DNA from: Neckera pumila
Lineage: Eukaryota > Streptophyta > Bryopsida > Hypnales > Neckeraceae
Assembly (NCBI GenBank): GCA_963969595.1
Contig: OZ018412.1
Coordinates: 1,056,501 to 1,120,500, forward strand
Direction: 5' to 3'
DNA length: 64,000 nt
The notes beneath the pieces were generated by a model. That model was given only the letters and a program-made list of their open reading frames with translations, was not told where the DNA came from and searched no databases. The translations under genes and the position numbers were made by a program. Below, one piece after another: positions 35,685-45,953 of the stretch (the stretch's first letter is position 1; every line of letters starts with the position of its first letter).

Positions 35685-38600
35685 CACTACAAGAATATAG
35701 CCATTCTATGACTGCCTCTGTGACTGCTTTTGCAGTCATTTAGGACATCTATGACTGCCTGAGAAAATGGGGCTTTGCAGTCATTGTGGACGACTCCTTT
35801 AGGACATGACTGTAGTTTTAATATCACCAGCTGCCTTTGTACGAGGATGGATTTTGGATCAATTATTCCAACGTGGTCTCTGACGTGTTCATGTACGTCT
35901 GACGTGGCACCCCGGCCCCCCAGTCATACTAAGTCATATTCTAGTCACATTGTAGTCAGGGTTCATATGGTAGGGCCCACTTAGTCCATGTGGCAATTTC
36001 TGATTGCCGCTACTGTATGGCGTTTAGGCAAGTTTGGGTATTGACAAGTTGTCTTGCAGTTATTCCCTAGTAGAGAGGCAGTTCAAGCAAAGTCATTCCT
36101 GTGTATTTAATTGCAACTACAGTTGTTGTTTAGTGAAGTGGTAGTTAAACCATTGTCATTTCTAAGTTGTGCTTCAGAGGTACAGTAGTTGCATGGCAGT
36201 TGCATGCAAGTAAATGGTCATTACTGCGGTTGGCAGCGTACTAAACCTCAGAACTAAGAGCTGTACGATGTGGGCATACATCTGATCATTTACAACAATA
36301 GCTACGACAGAGAACTAGTAGCCAACAAACATAAAAACGATTGAGAAGCCTAATTGATGAATAAGCAATGGATGCACACACCATTATAAAATGAAAGATA
36401 ACACAATCATTCTGTCAATGTGTCAGTTCATGATTATTGTTTTAGGTATTATTACAGAGAGGGATCAGTGAGTTCATGCAGTGACCACTTCAGCACCAGC
36501 ATACATGCCCTCTTCCTACAAAATCAGGGCAATACTGTACTACATGGTGCTATCAATCTTGCATCCAAACATCACACTAGAATTACACCCGCAGCCAACT
36601 AATCTCATGGGCTTAACCTTATGTACTTGGAATCCCAAATGAGATTTCCACCTTGAACGTCATGCAGTACTTCTTGCTCAGCGTCCTTCTTCGGAAATAT
36701 CAATGGCACATTGGACTGCGAAACCGAATGCACGTCCACTCTAAACCAGGCATCCGGTATTGCCATGCCGTGGAACTTATCAGTCCCTCCTACACCACTG
36801 ATTCTTCCTAAAGCCACCTTCTGGCGAGGGGCTCTTGGATTGACAAGGTACACATCATCACCAAAGGTGAGCTGCAAGAAAGACATGTCTCATTAGTTAC
36901 AGAAAGTACTCCTGGCCCTGAGAACTTCAAGATGTACGTTTCCTTACCCAAGTAATCGCTCACAGAAGACATGACTGATACTTGACTAACAGTTTCCCTA
37001 GTCAACTCATACATGACTCCTTTGAAATAATAACTTCACTACCAAATGACTACCCAGTCACTCCCCAGTCATTGAACTGAGACAGCATTCAGTAAAGGCT
37101 TCTACTTCCCTTGAACACATTTCCGTATTCCAGCACATTCAGGGTTGAGCATCTCACCTTCTTCTTCGAGGATTTAGGGTTCTTCTCCTCCATTGCTACT
37201 GTCTTCGTCCTCGTTCCCCTCTGCTCCGGCTTTTGCAAACACACACGAATGGCTTATTAGAATTGATAATGAATGGAAGGCAAGGGGACATGAATGATCT
37301 TAAACCACGTGGTCCATAAGTCCCCTCACCTTCTCCTGTATGTGCACTGTCATTGAGATTTGAATTCTGTGTCACATCATCTCCTTCAACTGCATTGTTT
37401 TGCACATGAGTAGCCTTTTGTGCATGGAACTCGTTGACATCTGTAGCAACATACAGAGCTTCCAAAAGTGGCCACAATGTGGACTTCAAGTAGTTGTTGT
37501 TGTCAACCAGTTTTGCCAAATTAGCAACATAGTGATGATCACATTCGGACACGGGTTGCAGGACACTCTTGATGCATTGTTGTCAAGGACCACGGCGTTC
37601 AATGGGCTAAATTGAAGCCATTCACTGGAAACTTTGGACAAAGGTTTGCCCCAAGCTATTGGATTATCCCCCTCAAATTTTGTGGCCTCACATTGTTTCC
37701 CACCCCACACGAACAGAGGGCTGAAGTCATGATGTCCTTGTGGCCTTCCCATCATCGTGGGCACAATGTCATCCATGTAAGACTGACTTTTACTGTCCCA
37801 AAATCCCACTATGAAATTAAAGAAGCACCGTGATAAAAAGGGCAGCAACCATGGCCTCAAAAACACCCTTCTTGTTGTTGTTCTGAACGTTGGCCTAATT
37901 CTAGAATTTGGGTTCTTTTCCTCAGCCAGATTGCAATCCAGCAAGGTCCCATGAATGTTGAAAATGAGCAATTTCTTTTTGGCATTTTCAATGGGTAAAA
38001 TGCGCAAATTCAGGGCAGCTCTCACCTGACCAGACCTCGAATCAAGGAGTGCTACCTTGCCATTTACCTCGCTGGATGCTCTCGTGGCCTTCTTCTTCAT
38101 CTTGGGAAAAGACTTCGTTGGAGCCTCGCTCGCTTCCACTACCTTCCCCAAGTCCTTCGCCGTGTCCTCCCCATCCTGGACCACATCCACCGCTTTTGTG
38201 AGCTTCTTCTGTTTTGGAGGGGAATGCTTTGTTGGACCAACAACAGCCACCACTACCTTTGTGGTTTCTTCCACCATGTCGCCCCCAGCCTCTCCCAAAT
38301 CCACCGGATTCTCTAGATCATTGCCTGTGATATGCATGGCACCACTACCTTTGCTGTTGTCGACTTCCACAGCCCCCCAATCCTGCACCTCCGCTGCAGC
38401 AGGCGCACCAGCTCCTTGGACAGGGGACGTCATCAACAGGGATGACATTGGAGTTCTTAAAGAAATCAACGGCCGCATCCACCGCATCTAAAGTCGGAAT
38501 TGACTCCATGCACTTGGAAGACAACTCTTGCAGATTCCCCATCCGAGTGTCATTCTCCGTGAGGGGATTCGAGTCTATAGGTGGCTTCGATGTTTCAGCA

Positions 38601-40901
38601 ACACGTACTTGCCTCGGGGACAATTTCGCCTACTCTCCAACGTGGGCTGCCTGCTTAGGATCTTCAGCTGCGGATGGTGACTGCACTTCGGAGTGCAATG
38701 TCTCTGCAGCCCCACTTGTCGTCTGCGACGGGCCGGAAGGGGGAAGCACCTGCCTGGGCACTTCCTGACAATTGGGATCGCTGATTAGGTTGACTCCGAC
38801 CCCCTCTAGTAGCAGACTGGACGTCTGAACCTCCAGTGCAAATGGACTGCCATGGGAAGTATCCTTCTCTTTTCCCATGAAAGTGGCAAACATCGACTTC
38901 AACTCCTCCACCACGTTGTTCGTAGCTGTTGTACTGACAAGAACTTTTGAAAACTCGCACTTCAAGTCAGTTTGAGACTTCTCTATAGTACAGATTTGAG
39001 CTGAATCTCCAACAGTGAGAGCCTACAGTTTGAGGCCGCCATTCAGACAAGGGAAACGAGAAAGTCAGCCAGAAATCACGTCCCAATTAATGGGGCGACT
39101 TGTGAATGACTAGCCTACTGATAAACAACTATATTACAACTCATTGAGCCATGAAGTGGCAAAAGCTGATACTGCTTGACGACTGCTGTACAACCACTAC
39201 CAAAGATGTTATTGTGTGACGACTGCGGCACAACTATCGCAAACTAAGTAATGACTTTGCGGTTTTACTGAACCTGTTAAGCTAATCTTATATGAAATTA
39301 TTCATAGCGTTCAAACGAGGCCTCCCATGATACGGATATAAAGGTGGAATGGCAAAAGCACTTAATGAAGATTAGGGTTAGGCAAGTTGAACTTATGTGA
39401 GCAAGGGGATGAGACAAAGAACCTCCAATACCTTAGCGTTTCACTTTTTCCTATCAAGCAACAACGGTTTCACTAATGAACTTGAACCCTGATACTTTCC
39501 TTTCTTTCTGAAACAAAAGCCAACAATACTGGATTGCCACATTGACGCAACTAATTCTATAGCAACATCGAGACATACGGGAGAGTAAAGTTGAGAGGGC
39601 CTTACCAACCCACTTCGAGTCAGGCCGGGAGAAAGTTGCATTCCCTCGGCAATGTCCATTACTCCTGGGCTGTTGAACCGTCCCTTCTTCTGCACATGAC
39701 ATACAAGCACCTTATCAGTCACAAAAAAATTCATGTTCACGCATTCCTTACAGAGTACAACACAAAATCACCAAGAAAGAAGGCCGGGTCTATATTCCGT
39801 GAATGGGAAATACATAATTCGACACTCACCAACTCTGCCCCCTTCCCTGCCTTCCCTTTCCTACCCACATAGGACAAATTCTTCACTTGTCTCCTTGCGT
39901 GGGCCATTGTTGCTGCTTTCTTCTGTTCTTTCTCTATAGCCCAATAGTCTTGCAGCCTCCCCCATTGATCAGGATTCACATGAAATGGGCAATCGTCTTC
40001 CCCATCCCCAATGCTTAGGAAATGGGCCTTCAGCCTACAGCGCTCCGTCTTCAAGTACCTCTTGATGGCATTCCTGAAGCCCAGCATGCTCAATTCGTTG
40101 CCCAAGTACTCAAAGTTGTTGTCTAGGATAGCCCTCAATTTATCCACACTTTGATGCTTCTGTTTATCAAAGTCTATAATGCTCATGTCAAGAATGCGGG
40201 GCACATACGTCCTCATTGAGCTATCCCAAGCGTTCTTACCCGGACAAGCTGCATCAATCTCTCCTTCATCTGTGACTGAGATATTGTGAGGTTTATTCCC
40301 AGCCCTGTTGCGGTCCCTTGTCCCCTCGTCATAGACGCTGCGCTTCAGACCTCATGATGCCCTCGCAGCGCTATCTAGTGACATTTCCCCTGCCGGTAGG
40401 AAGTGTGTTGATTGAGAACTCCCCGCCCACCTGTCCGGATAGGGAACTAAGGAAGGCTGCGCATCACAACCCCACTACGGAGGGTGCATCGGCGGTGGCG
40501 GCATCCATTGGCCAGTGGGCACCCATTGCCAATCGCCACCATATACAGGCGCTTCTTGCAAACGTGGTGCAGGCGGATTGCAACCATACCCAGGCACTTC
40601 CACCCCACGTTGTGCAGTCAGAGAACGCGGTCTGTGAATTTTTAAACGGGGATCACGTTGGCAGCTCCAATTTCTTGCGCTTCGTCTTTTTGTCGATTAA
40701 GTTCTCCTCAGTGTCCAAGTCGTCGTCCTTTGAGTCGAGGACCTGCCTCCCAATAGCAGTACCTGCACAAATGGGAGAGAGTATTTTGAGAAGCTCCCTA
40801 AAACCAGGAGAGAGTATTTTCATGTGTGGCATCCTGTATGTAGCAAGAAGCAAGAAGCAAAACCCCAAGTCGACTCTCCTTCTCCATCTGATTGGCATAC
40901 A
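35685..40901 (-). mobile_element. CACTA (Ptta/En/Spm) element, right end missing
   Basis: One terminus is visible: CACTACAAGAATATAGCCAT at 35685, followed by about 500 bp dense in tgactgc/gcagtcat subterminal motifs. It matches the right terminus of the relic at 11665-13997. A minus-strand multi-exon gene occupies 36605 to about 40350. No matching ..TTCTTGTAGTG terminus is found before 40902, where the duplicated segment starts, so the element is probably truncated at that junction. No TNP2-type transposase gene is present. Confidence 0.75.
36605..40350 (-). pseudogene. CACTA gene: Ptta/En/Spm domain fused to a NIF/FCP1-like phosphatase domain
   Basis: Exons inferred on the minus strand: about 40350-39830, 39689-39606, 39022-37331 and 36871-36605, with in-phase GT/AG at the first joins. 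Exon 1 resembles the plant Transposase_24 (Ptta/En/Spm) family (C-P-F-H-V-N-P-D-Q-W..L-Q-D-Y-W-A-I-E-K..ARRQ). The long exon has a low-complexity K/E/P-rich linker and then, at about 37990-37430, a domain resembling plant NLI-interacting-factor/FCP1 HAD phosphatases: L-L-I-F-N-I-H-G-T-L-L, V-F-L-R-P-W-L-L-P-F-L, V-G-F-W-D-S-K, W-G-K-P-L-S-K-V, V-V-L-D-N-N. The nucleophile motif D-x-(D/N)-G-T is N-I-H-G-T, so catalysis is unlikely. The last exon is D-D-V-Y-L-V-N-P..QKVALGRI. Lesions: in-frame TAG at 38630-38632, frameshifts near 38430 and 37548, and no clean join to the last exon. Confidence 0.75.
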
Positions 40902-42386
40902 ATCAAATTTTATTGAACTTGTCCTTTGTATTGGAAATCAAGAAACTTCATTGTATTCTAAACATCAATAAGCAAGCTTGTACTACAATGAAGCGGCAGT
41001 AAACAATCAATTGCCATATAGGACCATCTATATATCATAAGGACTTGCACACCTAAGTTTACATCTCTTCAGTCCCTAAGGCTGGACGTAATCAATGTCT
41101 CCCTTCATCTCAGCCCTGCTACTCTCACCTCTTCCTTTCCATCCGGTGTCTTCATTGCTGCATGCCTCTTCTATATCTTTTGATGAAGATTATAGAATTG
41201 TCACTCCTCCATGTACTTCCCTAGATGTATGTGATCTCATTCGTTTGTCCTCCTTTTTTTCCATTTTTACTTTTAATATGGATTTTCCAATGCTTTTCCT
41301 AAGGCCACGGATCGATTGAATTTTCTTCTTTGAACTAGGCTGAAGTACATCTAGGGGGTTCTACTCATATTTTCTTTTTTCAATGGAGAGATTGCAAAAG
41401 GTTCCATTACTCTTTTTTTTTTTCATCTATTTTGGACTCTTTCACCACTGTCTTGCTTTTCGGCCTCCTTGAATAATTACCTTCATTGCGTTCAAAGACT
41501 GCGGTGTACAATCCGATGATTTGAGAAGACCTTGTGATGGATGGCTAGATTCCCGAATGAACATTGTAGCTAATGTCTCATCCTTGTCATCATCAATATG
41601 TAATGAAATGGATAGATTTTGATTGATGCAAGGGTCCAATTCTTTAGAAATGCTAAATTCTCGACTGAATTGTCGTTTTCTAAACGATGAGCTTCCAGAA
41701 CCATCCAAAGTTGTACTACCGGTTGTAAATAGTGCATGTAGATCCGATGTAAGACCGGTACATGGTGGTAATTAGGGATCACGCACAAGTGGCTCCTTCT
41801 CTTTTCCATTTCAATTTTGGGTTGGACTCCCGGACTTCATGAAACGCATATCTTCATTCTCTTCTACTTCATGTGGTTTGACATTCTCAATCCTTGGTTC
41901 ACCACTCTTCTTGTTTGCCAATACCGCCTTTAATTGAATCCTTGTGTTCACTACATTCATTGGGACCTTTACCTCCAATCCGCCCTTGTCATTGTCTTTG
42001 TCATTCTATTTCATTCGTAAGTTCATTTTACTACTTTTGATTTTGATTTTACTTTTATTTCATTTTATAACTATTTTACCTTTGACTAAATTAATTACTT
42101 CATCAAATTTTACTTAAGGTCTTTTTTGCTTAAAACCTCTATTTTTTCTCCCCTAGACTTTTCCCCTCATTCTTCTAATTGCGTTTTCTAGATTTTTGTT
42201 CCAATCTCTAAACTTTCTATCACTATTTAATGGATAACTCCCTATTTGGTGGTTGTAATTCAGTTTGGAGTACTAATGCTTCCAGACTTGTAAATTTACC
42301 CACATTATTTATATTTCCATTTTCTAAAAGGCAAACCTATATGGTGATTCACATAGAGGCATTTGCACATCAAAAAACACTGACTA

Positions 42387-42536
42387 CACTACAAGAAAAT
42401 GGGGTGTTTTAAGTGAGATTTTAAGTATAGTCCTAGACATAAGATTTAACCAATGACCTTAAAGGTCATTACTTAAAACCTTATGTGTAGGACTATACTT
42501 TAAAACTCACTTAAAACACCCCATTCTCTTGTAGTG
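42387..42536. mobile_element. CACTA-type MITE (in duplication copy A)
   Basis: The ends are CACTACAAGAAAATGGGGTG and CACCCCATTCTCTTGTAGTG, with cta duplicated on both sides (42384-42386 and 42537-42539). The 150 bp form one near-perfect palindrome (aagtatagtcctagacataag / cttatgtgtaggactatactt). It is related to the 222-bp MITE at 50970. Confidence 0.92.
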
Positions 42537-44465
42537 CTATAGTGCAGGTGCTTGAGTCTTTAGACACTTGTAGTCCCTAAACTATTTTAGTAAATCCATA
42601 ACTAATGTCTAGGATGCCCTTCTGCAAGACATCAACATTGAAAAAAGTTACTATTGAGGATAGTCATTTGTACATGCAACTTTGATTTGCATAAGCAAGA
42701 ATTACTTGGGACTCTGAATTGTCAAATATCAAGCAAGAGAAAGGTCAAGTGCATGCTCACTAGTTTTGTTTTTTTCAATCCATTCTTCCCTCAATTCCCC
42801 ATTCATCTCCTAGCATTGCATTAGATGATATTTGGGGGTTGTGGAGGGCCGTTCAGGCCTGTTCCCTGATCTGCCCAGATCCAGTGAATGCCGGTACGGG
42901 TGTGTCAGAAATTTTTTTTTTCAAAAAAAAAAAAAAAAAAAAATTTTTTTTTACCAAAATATCATTTTAAGCAAAAAAAATTTATTTTATTTTATTTTTT
43001 TCAAAAAGTGACGTGGTAGTCGCTCGACCACGTCAGCCAGCTGCTGCTGCTGCATTCCCAGACTGCGGGAACGCAGCAGACAGCAAGGGAACTCACAGCC
43101 TTCTCAGACCCCCGAGTCTCATGTAATGGCTTCATTTTGGACTAACTGAGTATTCACCATTACCTTCTAGAGGTTGTTGTCTCAATATACATCTTTGTCA
43201 ACTCGGTGAATTTTATGAATGTAGACCAAAACTATGGACATTGGACTAGCCAATTTTTTTGCTATACCCATCGGAATTGCATGCATGTAGCATTAACTTA
43301 ACTTGAGAAATTCCATTTTCCATGGTATTGCTCCTCCATCTCTCCGATCACTATTTTCATGGAACATGACAGTAATGTAGCTATTGGAATATGATAGTGG
43401 TAAAGGTAGTGCTATAGGGAGCCACGGTAGATTGCACATCATATGGGGTGCTCCATGGCCCTACATGTGTGAAGCCCAAACTTTTTGGTACCTTGGCCCA
43501 TCCTTTTTGAGCAAGTGAGAAGGGACGTTAGAGTTACTTGTAAAGTGATTATTTTAGATTTGATCTGGAGTTGCAAGCTGAATTGAAATTATAGTCTCGA
43601 ACAATAAATGCATTGTAGTCACCAACTTCATCTTGAATTAAGCTCTAAACTTGTACTTCTTATTTTAAGTTACTGTCTCTAATCCTATATGTAGCAAACT
43701 TGTGAGTTCTCATAGGCAAATGCAAAACTAAAGATAAAACTCAAAAAAGCTCCATTTTGGACCCGAAAGGAGTTTCATCATCCCTAGTTCTTTGTAAGTT
43801 CCCATCAAAGGGAAAGAAACCTTGGCTTTCTCCCACTTAACATTTAACCCACTAACGCCGCCAGAGCCATTTCATGGCTTCTGGATGACAATGTTGTGGT
43901 TATACAAAGACTGAAAGCATTTTTCATCCATTTTCTTTTTGTTGACCTTCCATGGTAGGTTATGAAGAATCTTCAAATGAGTTTGTAGTCTTCTCAGTGT
44001 TTGTCTTCAAGTGAATGATAAGTTAGTAAAAAAAACAGATCACAAAATATGCTATTTTAGTGTATTTTGGGAAGTTATTGCTCCTTGCTCTAAATTTGAA
44101 ATTTCTCCACAAAAATGATGTTTTTTGAGGTTTGAGCCCACCTAACAAGATGAAGGTCATCTATTCTAGTTTCTATTCCAATTTGAATTTTGAAAAAATT
44201 CCTAATATTGAATATTTTATTGCAATTTGAACTTTGGATGCATTTTCAATGTCTACTAGTGTACCCTGTGCCGTTGCCACATCCAAAATAAAGTAAAAGT
44301 AATTTTCTGATTTTTTTAATCCATAAAAACTTTGAAATTCTATAACTTTCACACCGTAGGTCCAAACGCCACGAAACCAAGTCCGTGCACCCCTCCTCGT
44401 TGAGGGCTTTCTGACGGTACCAAGAGCGCGACCGGGAGACGCATGGTGTGAGAGATCTCAATGTG

Positions 44466-44562
44466 ACAAACAAAACAAAACAAAACAAACAAACAAACAA
44501 ACAAACAAACAAACAAACAAACAAACAAACAAACAAACAAACAAACAAACAAACAAACAAAC
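44466..44562. repeat. (CAAA)n microsatellite, copy A
   Basis: About 20 units of caaa preceded by three caaaa units. The long open frame rich in F-V-C-L on the minus strand is a consequence of the repeat. Confidence 0.97.
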
Positions 44563-45731
44563 TTAAGGCATTGATTATTTTCTAATTATAGAATGATACG
44601 GAAATTGAGTTTACATGATGATGTTTGTCACCATAATATACAAACATGGTGAAATTTTTAGATTTTTTGAAATATTTTTCTAGTTGATATGATTTTTCTT
44701 CACTTTTTCTTCAAAAGTTCTCAAAAGAAACAATTACTTACAAAAAAATCTAAAAAATTTAGGAAGTATAGAAGACATGTAATTCATCTCTAAAAAATAA
44801 TATAAAAATCTTCATTCATATCTAATAGCAAAAAAATAGAAAATTGAGTGAGGCTTGAAATCAGTGGTCATGGGTCCGTCTTTTAAGGGTTAACTTAACT
44901 CTTTTAACTTACCCTTGCACAAAATTGGTACAGTAGTAAGAAATTCCAGTAAGTGGGCACGGTTATCCACCCCCTTTTCACTCGTAACTATCCAATTACC
45001 CATGCCCGTGCAAGCAGTATGAGTGTTTGCGCTAGCGTCGTCTCGCCAGGGTTTCGTTGCTCGCCATTGCGTCCATCGCCCTATCCCCACCCAATTCCCA
45101 ATCACGCGATGCCCGTATCCCTCCCCTCCAGCATTCTTGCCCCGTCCCCTACCATCTCGAAGTGACGCCACTCTTTTTGACGAGCAATCGCATCTGAACG
45201 CCCCTTCAAGAATCCACACTTTGAGGGCGCGTGGGTATGGCTGCCGCGCAATCGAATCGCGGTGGCTGGTGCGGATCGAAAGAGAATGATCGCCAAGGGT
45301 TTCGGACCTGATCGAAAATTATTTGGAAGTGAGGTGTGGTTTTTGCACTCCCCAGCTACCGATGGAATTTCTTTGTTTGGGATTTCTTCGTTTGGGATTG
45401 AATTGATGGTTTGCGCTGGAATTTTGGAATGGAGTGTATCACCACGAGCGCGTGTTCAGGGACCCCGAGCGTGTTGCGTGGTACACGGGAGGGGATCTGC
45501 CCCAACAGAAATTAGGGTTTAAGGAATCTTCCTCCGCGGGCCTTGTTTTGTGCTTCCGTACTGGCTCGACTTGTACGAGGATCTTGCTCTTTCTACCTGA
45601 TTCCTTTTAAATTCAGTGTATTCGTTGATTTTTGTCTGTGTCTTTGGCGTTGTTGCAATGCTCTTTAGATTGTGCAAGGGCTAGGGTTTCGAGGCTTTGT
45701 AGTAGGAGTGATGACTTAGGTGAGGAGGGTT

Positions 45732-45953
45732 AGTGCAAAATAATTGCGTTCCTTGGTTTTCCTTGACGACGAGTCCGTCAATTGTAGAGTCGACTGTCAT
45801 TTGCGGTCGGTAGACCTTTGGGCCATCACTTTCTCAGAGATGCGCCACAGTCGGACTTGAGTTCAAAGTTAGGGTTTTATGTTGTGGTTTAGCGGTGACT
45901 GACATTCACATGATTGTTTTGGATGCGCGATTTCCATTGAGCAGCGTAGTAAG
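45732..45953 (+). promoter_or_regulatory. Gene-proximal 5' region of KTI12
   Basis: 222 bp unique to this locus between the duplication end and the KTI12 start codon. It contains plant-leader-like gttagggtttta and no in-frame upstream extension of the protein. Probably 5' UTR. The transcription start is unknown and may lie in the duplicated block. Confidence 0.4.

Larger units (their letters stand above)
40902..45731 (+). repeat. Segmental duplication, copy A (upstream of KTI12)
   Basis: The 4830 bp match 55677-60506 at a constant offset of 14775 at both ends. The few differences noticed are t/g at 41664-41665 (gaattgtcg vs gaagtgtcg), g/a near 43447 (atggggtgc vs atggagtgc) and one base in the T/A homopolymers near 42915. 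It contains a CACTA MITE, a copy of the 9010-9180 repeat, a CAAA microsatellite and, in its last 800 bp, a GC-rich region that looks like a promoter/5' leader (ctagggtttcg). No protein is recognised; open frames here are shared only because the DNA is. Confidence 0.97.

Noticed and set aside
44246..44560. Minus-strand open frame rich in F-V-C-L repeats (also 59021-59335)
   Set aside because: Produced by the (CAAA)n microsatellite; no coding evidence and the frame depends on repeat length.
41095..45522. Many open frames of 60-110 codons repeated at 55870-60297
   Set aside because: They recur only because the 4.83-kb DNA segment is duplicated almost without change; none has a recognisable domain or splice support.
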